NCBI GenBank assembly: GCA_044370655.1 | Contig: JBILVD010000041.1 | Location: 1-10,462 of the forward strand | Length of the DNA stretch: 10,462 bases | Direction: 5' to 3' | Source of the DNA: CAZFPN01 sp044370655 | Lineage (GTDB): Bacteria; Pseudomonadota; Alphaproteobacteria; Rickettsiales; Deianiraeaceae | Shown here: positions 1 to 5,864 of the stretch, in pieces | Position numbering within the stretch: position 1 is the stretch's first letter | Layout: each line of letters starts with the position of its first letter | Translations under genes and position numbers: made by a program | Notes under the pieces: model-generated | What the model saw: only the letters and a program-made list of their open reading frames with translations | Database searches by the model: none | Told to the model about the DNA's origin: nothing

Positions 1-70
1 TTATTATAGTTTAAATCCTACAAAACCAAAGGTTGATTTAAATAGAATTGTGGCTTAAACGAAGTTGGGG

Positions 71-110
71 TTAATAACATTTTTAAACAAATCAAACAAA
101 ATGTTGTTAA
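71..110. repeat. 13-base inverted repeat
   Basis: TTAATAACATTTT (71-83) is mirrored by AAAATGTTGTTAA (98-110) with a 14-base loop. As RNA all 13 positions pair, one of them as G-U. No T-run follows on the plus strand, so it is not a classical intrinsic terminator. It could be a weak terminator for an upstream gene, a processing site or an operator. Confidence 0.45.
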
Positions 111-224
111 ATTATCATAGCGTTTTTTGTAATTATATTTAGAGTAGGTTATGTTCAACAAAGTTCAAATCATTTTACTTTAAAATTGATTTGCTTGGCG
201 AGTTGAAAATTTTGAAAAAAATAC

Positions 225-258
225 TTGACCTTTAAATAAAAAGGTTAAAAACTATTAT
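225..258 (+). promoter_or_regulatory. Probable pdhC promoter with operator-like dyad
   Basis: TTGACC at 225-230 fits a sigma-70 -35 box. It forms the left arm of a dyad, TTGACCTTT (225-233) and AAAGGTTAA (240-248), separated by six bases and with one mismatched position. A clear -10 at normal spacing is missing. TATTAT at 253-258 is a good -10 in itself but lies 22 bases from the -35. A start from it would leave a very short leader before the ATG at 277. A dyad over the -35 suggests repressor control, which is inference. Confidence 0.35.
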
Positions 259-276
259 TAATTATGTTTTTTATTT

Positions 277-1497
277 ATGCCGATTGAAATTACAATGCCC
301 GCTCTTTCCCCCACAATGACAGAGGGAAATTTAGTTAAATGGATTAAAAAAGAAGGTGATAAAGTAAAAAGTGGTGATATAATCGCTGAAATTGAAACAG
401 ACAAAGCAACTATGGAGCTTGAAGCCTCCAATTCTGGAATTATGGGTAAAATAATCGTAAACGAAGGAGCCGAGAGCGTTAAAGTCAATACTCTAATTGC
501 CTTACTTTTAAAAGATGGAGAGGATAAATCTATCTTGGAAAGCTACACTCCAAAATCAACACAAGAAACTTCCGCTTCAAAACCTTCAGAGGATACAAAA
601 AAAGAAGAAATCAAAGTTGAAGTTTCTTTTACTAAAAATACCGAAAGTGGCAGAATTCCCGCTTCTCCTCTAGCAAAAAGAATAGCTAATGAAAAAGGCA
701 TTGAAATATCACAAATTTCTGGCACAGGCCCTAATGGAAGAGTTATAAAAGCTGATGTTGAGGGGTTTAAGCCCGTGGTTCAAATTCATACAGTAGGAAG
801 AAGAGGAGATGTTGTGGAGCCACTTTCAAGCGTGAGAAAAGTAATTGCAAAAAGGCTTCTTGAAAGCAAAACAACCGTCCCGCACTTTTATCTCACAATT
901 GATGTTTTAATGAATGAAGCATTGGAATTTAGGTCTAAAGCAAATAAAGGCCTGGAAGATGTAGGAATAAAACTCTCAGTTAATGATTTAATAATTAAAG
1001 CTTCAGCGTTATCACTTAGAGACTTCCCAAAAGTCAACGCTTCCTTTACTGATACGGGTATGTTGATGTATGGTAATGTAGATATTTCTGTTGCAGTGAG
1101 CACGGACGGAGGTCTTATAACACCAATTGTTAAAAATGCTGACGCAAAAAGTCTTTCCGCTATTTCAAACGAAATGAAAGAACTTGCAAAAAAAGCTAGA
1201 GAAAACAAACTAAAAACTGACGAATTTCAAGGTGGAGGTTTTTCCATTTCCAATCTTGGAATGTATGGAATTAGCAATTTTTCGGCAATTATCAATCCTC
1301 CTCAATCAGCAATTTTGGCGGTAGGAACAACAATAAAAAAACCTCTATTTGATGAAAAAACAGGAGGCTTTAAACCAATGGATTTCATGTCTCTCACACT
1401 TTCTGCTGACCATAGAGTTGTTGATGGAGCCTTAGGGGCGGAATTCTTAAATAAAATAAAATTTTATCTTGAAAACCCTATAATGCTTGGAATTTAA
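277..1497 (+). CDS. pdhC: Dihydrolipoamide acetyltransferase, E2 of pyruvate dehydrogenase
   Basis: This is the E2 core of the pyruvate dehydrogenase complex. It carries the acetyl group from E1 on a swinging lipoyl arm to CoA in the cytoplasm. An N-terminal lipoyl domain (about residues 2-78) has the lipoylation lysine K43 in ETDKATME. A charged, flexible linker follows (about 80-125), then a peripheral subunit-binding domain (about 126-163, RIPASPLAKRIA...GTGPNGRV). The catalytic domain (about 180-406) ends with the active-site motif DHRVVDG (H379, D383). At 406 residues it has the usual length for a single-lipoyl alphaproteobacterial or rickettsial E2. The preference for pyruvate over 2-oxoglutarate rests on overall resemblance, since SucB is similar. 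An ATG at 264 is in another frame, and no Shine-Dalgarno precedes 277. E1 and E3 genes are not in the window. The stop overlaps the trmD start by one base. Confidence 0.93.
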   Translation: MPIEITMPALSPTMTEGNLVKWIKKEGDKVKSGDIIAEIETDKATMELEASNSGIMGKIIVNEGAESVKVNTLIALLLKDGEDKSILESYTPKSTQETSASKPSEDTKKEEIKVEVSFTKNTESGRIPASPLAKRIANEKGIEISQISGTGPNGRVIKADVEGFKPVVQIHTVGRRGDVVEPLSSVRKVIAKRLLESKTTVPHFYLTIDVLMNEALEFRSKANKGLEDVGIKLSVNDLIIKASALSLRDFPKVNASFTDTGMLMYGNVDISVAVSTDGGLITPIVKNADAKSLSAISNEMKELAKKARENKLKTDEFQGGGFSISNLGMYGISNFSAIINPPQSAILAVGTTIKKPLFDEKTGGFKPMDFMSLTLSADHRVVDGALGAEFLNKIKFYLENPIMLGI

Positions 1498-2195
1498 TGT
1501 TGAAAGTTAAAGTTTTTACCATTTTTCCAGAAGCCTTTCCTGGCGTCCTTGGAATTTCGGTACCAAAAAGAGCTATGGAAAAGGGAATTTGGAGTCTAAA
1601 GGTAATTGACATTAGGAATTTTGCTAACGATAAACATAAAACGGTTGATGATACTCCTTTTGGTGGTGGGGCTGGAATGTTGATGAGAGTAGACGTTGTT
1701 TCAAATGCAATTGAGAGTGAGCTAAAATTAGAAAAAGAGAAACCTATTATAATATTAACATCCGCTAGAGGTGTTACTTTTAACCAAAAAATTGCTTCAA
1801 AACTTTCTTTAACAAATCGCACAATTTATATTGTCTGCGGAAGATTTGAAGGAATTGACGAGCGATTTATAGAATATTATCAGGCAGTTGAAATAAATAT
1901 TGGAAAGTTTGTCCTTTTTGGTGGTGAGGTTGCAACACTTGTTATGCTTGAGGTCATTATTAGGCTCTTGCCAGGTGTTCTTGGAAATGAAGAAACGAAA
2001 CTTGAAGAAAGTTACGCACAAGAGACGGAATTTGAGGATTTGATGGAATATCCACAATATACAAAACCTCGTGAATGGAGAGGGCTTGCAGTGCCTGATG
2101 TTCTCTTTTCTGGTAATCACAAAAATATTCAAAAATGGAAACTTGATGAAGCAAAAAAAATTACCTCAAAATTTCATGAAATAGAAAATTTTTGA
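1497..2195 (+). CDS. trmD: tRNA (guanine37-N1)-methyltransferase
   Basis: TrmD methylates N1 of G37, next to the anticodon, using S-adenosylmethionine, and so prevents +1 frameshifting. It is a trefoil-knot SPOUT enzyme acting as a homodimer. Visible motifs are DDTPFGGGAGM (51-61), VCGRFEGIDER (113-123), the knot region NIGKFVLFGGE (134-144), IRLLPGVLGN (155-164), YPQYTKP (185-191) and LFSGNH (203-208). R156 matches the catalytic Arg154 of E. coli. The residue aligned with Asp169 is Glu171, a conservative change that I believe also occurs in other alphaproteobacterial TrmDs. At 232 residues it is shorter than E. coli TrmD (255) at the C-terminus only. Its ATG shares its A with the pdhC stop (TAATG), so the two genes are probably cotranscribed and translationally coupled. 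A weak GGA sits five bases before the start. The usual neighbours rpsP, rimM and rplS are absent. Confidence 0.94.
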   Translation: MLKVKVFTIFPEAFPGVLGISVPKRAMEKGIWSLKVIDIRNFANDKHKTVDDTPFGGGAGMLMRVDVVSNAIESELKLEKEKPIIILTSARGVTFNQKIASKLSLTNRTIYIVCGRFEGIDERFIEYYQAVEINIGKFVLFGGEVATLVMLEVIIRLLPGVLGNEETKLEESYAQETEFEDLMEYPQYTKPREWRGLAVPDVLFSGNHKNIQKWKLDEAKKITSKFHEIENF

Positions 2196-2206
2196 CATAA
2201 AATATT

Positions 2207-2241
2207 CAATATCTTTTTGCTTTTGGAGTCAAAAGATATTG
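2207..2241. repeat. Perfect 11-bp dyad after trmD with an alternative inner hairpin
   Basis: CAATATCTTTT (2207-2217) and AAAAGATATTG (2231-2241) form a perfect 11-bp stem around a 13-base loop, 12 bases past the trmD stop. A second hairpin, CTTTTG (2220-2225) with CAAAAG (2230-2235) and a GAGT loop, uses the same AAAAG, so the two stems exclude each other. There is no T-run just after it. It may be an AT-rich terminator or an RNA 3'-end stabiliser for pdhC-trmD. Confidence 0.45.
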
Positions 2242-2277
2242 CACTCTTGAATGCTGTATTATACTTACTTCTAAAGA

Positions 2278-2393
2278 TTCTTAAAATCTACATAGTTACA
2301 CCCACTTAAAACTTCGCGAATAAACTGTTTAGGCAATTTCTTTAAAATCTACTATAAAAATTTATTTTTCTACGACTTTTTCTAAAATCTTAC
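2278..2393 (+). repeat. Three direct copies of a TTCTTAAAATCTAC-like motif upstream of glnA
   Basis: The copies are TTCTTAAAATCTAC (2278-2291), TTCTTTAAAATCTAC (2338-2352) and TTCTAAAATCTTAC (2380-2393). They start 60 and 42 bases apart, and the last touches the TTGACA box of the glnA promoter. All point the same way. Repeated sites just upstream of a promoter suggest binding of an activator or repressor. They do not match the NtrC consensus (GCAC-N5-GGTGC type). Some similarity is expected by chance in such AT-rich DNA. A palindrome TTCGCGAA lies between copies at 2313-2320. Confidence 0.4.
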
Positions 2394-2422
2394 TTGACAA
2401 AAAGAAATATTAATTTTAGAAA
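2394..2422 (+). promoter_or_regulatory. Probable glnA promoter
   Basis: A perfect -35 consensus TTGACA (2394-2399) is followed after 17 bases by TAGAAA (2417-2422), a four-of-six -10. Initiation would fall near 2429, leaving a leader of about 14 bases before the glnA ATG at 2443. That agrees with the absence of any Shine-Dalgarno. The bases after TTGACA (AAAAGAAATATT) recur after the TTGACA upstream of ubiA. Confidence 0.45.
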
Positions 2423-2442
2423 AATTAAACCTTAATTCCTTT

Positions 2443-3852
2443 ATGACAAAACAGCACGACTTACAAGCATTACTCAAAATCATTCAAGAGCAAGAAATTA
2501 AATTTTTATCCCTTAGATTTACAGATTTAGAAGGCAGGTGGCATCAAGTTACAAGAGCCTTAAACAATACAAGCGAGAAGTCCCTTAGTCAAGTTTTCAC
2601 ATTTGATGGCTCCTCTCTTAAAGGTTGGAAAACAGTTGAAAACTCTGATATAATTCTAGAACCAGACTTCTCAACTTTTTTTATAGACCCATTCTGTGTG
2701 CAGGCTACAGGAGTTGTAATTTGTAGCATTATCGACCCCTTAACAAAACAACCATACTTAAAAGACCCTAGAAACATTGCAAAAATGGCAGAAGAATATT
2801 TTAAAAAGTCTGGACTTGGAGATAATGCATTTTTTGGAGTTGAGCCTGAATTTTTCATTTTTGATGACGTGCGTTTTAAAATCTCCCCTTTTGAATGTTT
2901 TTTTAAGTTGTCAGGCTCTGAGATGGAAGAGCAGTTTGGAATGGAAGTTGATGGCGGAAATTTGGGGCATAGAGTTGGTAAAAAAGGTGGATATAATGCT
3001 GTGCAACCTGTAGACCATCTATTTGATATTAGAAGTGAAATTTTAACTATAATGGCGGAGGTTGGGCTTGAAGCTAGCCTTCATCACCATGAAGTTGCCC
3101 AAAATCAATGTGAAGTTGGCTTTGAGTTTAGCACGCTCTTAAAAACGGCAGACAATACTCAAAAATGCAAATTTGTTATTCAAAATGTTGCTTCCAGTTT
3201 TGGAAAATCAGCTACATTTATGCCAAAGCCGATTTTTGGGGATAATGGAAGCGGAATGCACGTTCATCAGTCTCTTTGGAAGGGAGGTAAAAATCTATTT
3301 GCAGGCAATGAATATGCAGGGCTTTCTAAAATTGCAATGCATTATATGGCGGGAATTATGACTCATGCGGACTCTATCGCAGCTTTTTCAAACTCAACTT
3401 TCAATAGCTATAAAAGGCTAATTCCTGGATTTGAGGCTCCGACAATGGTTGCGTATTCTTCAAATAATCGTTCCGCAAGTATTAGAATCCCATACTCAGA
3501 AGGTGAAAATACAAAAAGAATAGAAACTAGATTTCCAGACCCCGCATCCAACCCTTATTTAATGCTTAGTGCAATGTTGATGGCTGGCCTTGATGGAGTG
3601 AAAAGAAAGTTAGAGCCAGAGCAAGCAAGGGAGCAAAATTTATATAGATCTCACGATGCTTCAGTTAAAAGAATGCCCACATCACTAGAGCAGGCACTTA
3701 AAAGTTTAGAAAAAAATCACGACTTTTTGCTTGAAGGAGATGTGTTTTCAAAAGAAATAATAAACTCTTATATATCAATGAAGAGAGAAGAGCTTGAGAA
3801 ATTTGCAAAAATTCCTCATCCGCTTGAGTTTAAAATGTATTATAGCAGGTAA
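2443..3852 (+). CDS. glnA: Glutamine synthetase, type I
   Basis: GlnA condenses glutamate and ammonia to glutamine with ATP, the entry point of ammonia assimilation. It acts as a cytoplasmic dodecamer. The 469 residues equal the E. coli length. Visible motifs are FDGSSLKGW (54-62), the metal-site segment GVEPEFFIF (132-140), HHHEVAQNQCEVG (214-226), the ATP-site block KPIFGDNGSGMHVH (262-275), PGFEAP with the glutamate-flap Glu331 (328-333), NRSASIRIP (342-350) and RIETRFPDPASNPY (359-372). The adenylylation tyrosine is present at Y401 (NLY), but its flank is RSHDAS rather than the usual DLPPEE, so GlnE control is uncertain. The gene stands alone; no glnB precedes it. The start was chosen as the only sensible ATG ahead of the conserved N-terminus. 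No Shine-Dalgarno is visible (CTTAATTCCTTT precedes the ATG). Confidence 0.95.
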   Translation: MTKQHDLQALLKIIQEQEIKFLSLRFTDLEGRWHQVTRALNNTSEKSLSQVFTFDGSSLKGWKTVENSDIILEPDFSTFFIDPFCVQATGVVICSIIDPLTKQPYLKDPRNIAKMAEEYFKKSGLGDNAFFGVEPEFFIFDDVRFKISPFECFFKLSGSEMEEQFGMEVDGGNLGHRVGKKGGYNAVQPVDHLFDIRSEILTIMAEVGLEASLHHHEVAQNQCEVGFEFSTLLKTADNTQKCKFVIQNVASSFGKSATFMPKPIFGDNGSGMHVHQSLWKGGKNLFAGNEYAGLSKIAMHYMAGIMTHADSIAAFSNSTFNSYKRLIPGFEAPTMVAYSSNNRSASIRIPYSEGENTKRIETRFPDPASNPYLMLSAMLMAGLDGVKRKLEPEQAREQNLYRSHDASVKRMPTSLEQALKSLEKNHDFLLEGDVFSKEIINSYISMKREELEKFAKIPHPLEFKMYYSR

Positions 3853-3987
3853 ATATATTGAATTAATCTTGTCATTATTTCTAAGAAAAGTTTTTTATAG
3901 CTTACTATATACATACCTTTAACATGGAGGCAAAAGTTAAAAATTTTAAAGCATTGATTTTAAGAACTTTATGTAAAAAAAGAGAAT

Positions 3988-4011
3988 TAATAAAAGAATT
4001 TTCTTTTATTA
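3988..4011. repeat. Perfect 11-bp AT-rich hairpin
   Basis: TAATAAAAGAA (3988-3998) and TTCTTTTATTA (4001-4011) are perfect inverted copies separated by two bases; a natural fold would leave a four-base loop. It lies 136 bases past the glnA stop. No T-run follows, so terminator activity is doubtful. Confidence 0.45.
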
Positions 4012-4013
4012 TG

Positions 4014-4064
4014 TGAGGAGAAGAGGCGAGGGGGCGGAAACTTTTTGATATATTTCCTTTTCTC
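4014..4064 (+). ncRNA. Possible structured RNA element, G-rich
   Basis: Between 4014 and 4037 the sequence is almost pure purine with a run of five G, unlike anything else in the intergenic DNA here. It can pair with what follows: GAGAAGA (4018-4024) with TTTTCTC (4058-4064, one G-U), and GGAAA (4036-4040) with TTTCC (4053-4057). The G-run would be left as a bulge. No known RNA family was recognised. It could be a small RNA, a leader or only a purine patch. Confidence 0.2.
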
Positions 4065-4067
4065 ATC

Positions 4068-4095
4068 TTGAAAGATTGAAAGATTGATTTATAAT
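4068..4095 (+). promoter_or_regulatory. Probable promoter with tandem TTGAAAGA repeats, upstream of ubiA
   Basis: TTGAAA (4068-4073) as -35, a 16-base spacer and a perfect TATAAT -10 (4090-4095) make this the best sigma-70 match in the window. The -35 is part of two tandem TTGAAAGA copies (4068-4075, 4076-4083) followed by TTGATTTA. Initiation would be near 4102, giving a leader of about 170 bases for the ubiA-kdsB genes, or the start of a short independent transcript. Confidence 0.5.
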
Positions 4096-4124
4096 ATACT
4101 TTTAAGCCTTGATTTAAAAGAAGT

Positions 4125-4151
4125 TTGACATAAAAGAAATATTTGTAAAAT
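4125..4151 (+). promoter_or_regulatory. Second promoter-like element upstream of ubiA
   Basis: A perfect TTGACA (4125-4130) is followed by TAAAAT (4146-4151), five of six to the -10 consensus but at a short 15-base spacing. The sequence after the -35, T then AAAAGAAATATT, matches that after the glnA -35. It may be a second ubiA promoter or a site for a shared regulator. Confidence 0.35.
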
Positions 4152-4273
4152 CTGCATTAGTGATAAATTAATTATTTAGCTTGCGTTTTAGTGAAAATAA
4201 AGTTTTTAAAAATAAAATTTTTTGTTGTTATTTTAAAAAAATATTTTAGCATTCTTTAAAAAGTTTTTTAAAA

Positions 4274-5122
4274 GTGAACAAGATGATTAAAATTAAGAAT
4301 TACCTAGATTTAATACGTTTTTTTAACCCTTCTGGATGGATTCTGCTTTATCCTAATTGTGTTTTAGGGCTTTTAATTGGGGCTTATTTTGGAGGAAGTA
4401 TTAAACCTTTGTTTTTTTTGCAATTTATGCTTGGGGCATTTTTTGCAAGGAGTGCGGGGTGTGTAATAAATGATATTTTAGATAGAGATTTTGATGCAAA
4501 GGTAGAAAGGACTAAGAATAGACCTCTCGCAACTGGCTCCTTAACTGTGAAAAATGCAGTTTTATGCCTGATTGTAATGCTTTTATGTGGCCTTATTGTT
4601 CTTTTCTCACTTCCCCTTAGAGTGATTTTGATTTGCCTTGCTTCTAGCCTACTAATTTTTACTTATCCGCTCTTTAAGAGGTTCACATACTTTCCTCAAG
4701 TTTTTCTTGGGCTAAATTACTCGGTTGGATTTCTTGCTGGTTTTTTTGCGGTTTGCGACCATTTTGTATGGCAAATTTTGCTTATTTGCTTTGCACTTAT
4801 AGTTTGGACTGTGATTTTTGATACAATATACGCAATGCAAGATGTTAAAGATGATTTGAAAATTGGAGTTAAGTCAACTGCTGTTTTTTTTGGAGAGAAT
4901 TGCAAGCGTGCTTTATATATATTTAATGCTATATATCTTCTGTTTTTGCTTGCTTTTTGGCATTTTTCTGGGCTTAAATTGGTTATTTTCCCTGTGCTTT
5001 CTTTTGTTTTTATATCTATTTTAATTAAAAAAAGTAGGCAAGAAACTTTTTTTAAGATGTATAAGCTTAATTTTCTTGCTACGATAATTTTGTGTATAGG
5101 AATTGTATTTAATTTATTATGA
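4274..5122 (+). CDS. ubiA: UbiA-family prenyltransferase, probable 4-hydroxybenzoate polyprenyltransferase
   Basis: The protein is an integral membrane aromatic prenyltransferase. It probably attaches the polyprenyl tail to 4-hydroxybenzoate, the first membrane step of ubiquinone synthesis. Both Asp-rich motifs of the family are intact: NDILDRDFDAKVERTKNRPL (66-85) and DTIYAMQDVKDDLKIGVKST (183-202), which bind the Mg-diphosphate of the prenyl donor. The N-terminal RFFNPSGWILLYP (15-27) is also typical. About eight or nine hydrophobic segments fill the rest. Its 282 residues match the usual 280-295. The second motif is the UbiA type rather than the heme O synthase or menaquinone type. The start is uncertain: GTG at 4274 or ATG at 4283, with no Shine-Dalgarno to decide. 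Its stop overlaps the kdsB start in an ATGA, so the two are probably cotranscribed. Confidence 0.9.
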   Translation: MNKMIKIKNYLDLIRFFNPSGWILLYPNCVLGLLIGAYFGGSIKPLFFLQFMLGAFFARSAGCVINDILDRDFDAKVERTKNRPLATGSLTVKNAVLCLIVMLLCGLIVLFSLPLRVILICLASSLLIFTYPLFKRFTYFPQVFLGLNYSVGFLAGFFAVCDHFVWQILLICFALIVWTVIFDTIYAMQDVKDDLKIGVKSTAVFFGENCKRALYIFNAIYLLFLLAFWHFSGLKLVIFPVLSFVFISILIKKSRQETFFKMYKLNFLATIILCIGIVFNLL

Positions 5123-5835
5123 AATCGTGCATTATAATCCCTGCTAGAATTGCCTCTTCAAGACTTCCTAAGAAAGTTTTGGCCGATATTAACGGAAAGC
5201 CTATGATACTGCGTGTTTTTGAAGCTTGCAAGAAGTGTGAAGGTATTGATGTTTTTGTGGCGACAGATAGCCTTGAAGTGAAGGGAGTGATTGAAACAGT
5301 AGGTGGGAAGGCTTTTATGACGGACGCAAGCTTACCTTCGGGGACGGATAGGATTTTTTCTGCCTTTATGCAACTTGAAACTGCAAATTATGATGCAATT
5401 ATTAACGTTCAAGGAGATGTTCCTAATATTTCCTCTAAAGTAATTTTAAGCACTCTTGAGCTTTTAAAAAAAACTCCACAAGCAGATATTGCAACTCCTA
5501 TAACAAAGACGAAGGATGGTCTAAAACCTAACATCGTTAAGGCGGTTTTTAGCACGAAAGGGGAGGATTTTGGTAAGGCGATTTACTTCACTAGAACTCC
5601 TGCTCCTTTTGGTGAGGGAGATTTGTTTGAGCATATAGGTCTTTACGTTTATAGAAAGGAGGCTCTTCGGAGGTTTGTTTCTCTTCCCCCTTCTCCACTT
5701 GAATTGAGGGAAAAGCTAGAGCAACTTAGAGCGATTGAAAATGATATGAATATTTTTGTGCAAATTGTAGACTTTAAACCAATAAGTGTAGATGTGGAGG
5801 AGGATTTAACAAGAGCTAAAAAGATGATTTTTTAA
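5119..5835 (+). CDS. kdsB: 3-deoxy-manno-octulosonate cytidylyltransferase (CMP-Kdo synthetase)
   Basis: KdsB activates Kdo with CTP to CMP-Kdo, the sugar donor for the LPS inner core, in the cytoplasm. The nucleotide-binding start IIIPARIASSRLPKKVL (5-21) and INGKPMI (24-30) are typical, as are ATD (48-50), LPSGTDRI (72-79), NVQGD (96-100), FTRTPAPFGEG (157-167), EHIGLYVYR (171-179) and PSPLELREKLEQLRAIE (191-207). The metal-site motif is QGDVP instead of QGDEP. I recall other residues at this position (QGDLP, QGDMP) in alphaproteobacteria, so this supports the taxonomic call rather than loss of function. The 238 residues are within the family range. The gene starts in an ATGA overlap with ubiA and is followed after 29 bases by the phosphoethanolamine transferase, suggesting one envelope-related transcript. 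Its presence implies the organism makes Kdo-containing LPS. Confidence 0.94.
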   Translation: MKSCIIIPARIASSRLPKKVLADINGKPMILRVFEACKKCEGIDVFVATDSLEVKGVIETVGGKAFMTDASLPSGTDRIFSAFMQLETANYDAIINVQGDVPNISSKVILSTLELLKKTPQADIATPITKTKDGLKPNIVKAVFSTKGEDFGKAIYFTRTPAPFGEGDLFEHIGLYVYRKEALRRFVSLPPSPLELREKLEQLRAIENDMNIFVQIVDFKPISVDVEEDLTRAKKMIF

Positions 5836-5864
5836 AAGTCTCTTGTAAGCAAAAGTATGAATAT

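Larger units (their letters stand above)
1..276. other. Noncoding leader upstream of pdhC
   Basis: No gene is supported here. On the plus strand one frame is open from position 2 to a TAA at 56-58 (18 codons, ending in NRIVA). This could be the tail of an upstream gene, but it is too short to judge. The rest is AT-rich and holds an inverted repeat at 71-110 and a dyad over a promoter-like box at 225-248, listed separately. No tRNA or other RNA gene was recognised. Confidence 0.5.
3853..4273. other. 421-base glnA-ubiA gap with structured and promoter-like elements
   Basis: No established gene lies here. From left to right it holds a 30-codon open frame (3924-4016), an 11-bp hairpin (3988-4011), a G-rich patch that can fold with a downstream pyrimidine stretch (4014-4064), a tandem repeat within a promoter-like element (4068-4095) and a second TTGACA box (4125-4130). 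The rest is A/T tracts. The gap is long for this compact region, and a small RNA or leader transcript is possible. No known RNA family was recognised. Confidence 0.5.

Noticed and set aside
2..58. 18-codon open stretch as the tail of an upstream gene.
   Set aside because: Too short to distinguish from chance and no family end was recognised.
888..1208. Antisense open frame of about 106 codons inside pdhC, and similar ones inside trmD and glnA.
   Set aside because: They lie fully within well-supported genes in the opposite strand and have no recognisable domain.
1998..2021. TrmD Glu171 at the position of catalytic Asp169.
   Set aside because: The change is conservative and the remaining motifs are complete. 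I believe EESF-type variants occur in related TrmDs.
2192..2197. Perfect TTGACA at the end of trmD as a promoter.
   Set aside because: It overlaps the stop codon and no -10-like box lies 15-19 bases downstream.
4068..4091. Tandem TTGAAAGA copies as the start of a CRISPR-like or larger repeat array.
   Set aside because: Only two full copies and one partial; no spacers and no further units.
5404..5433. KdsB QGDVP in place of QGDEP, suggesting an inactive enzyme.
   Set aside because: Non-Glu residues here are, as far as I recall, normal in alphaproteobacterial KdsB; all other motifs are intact.
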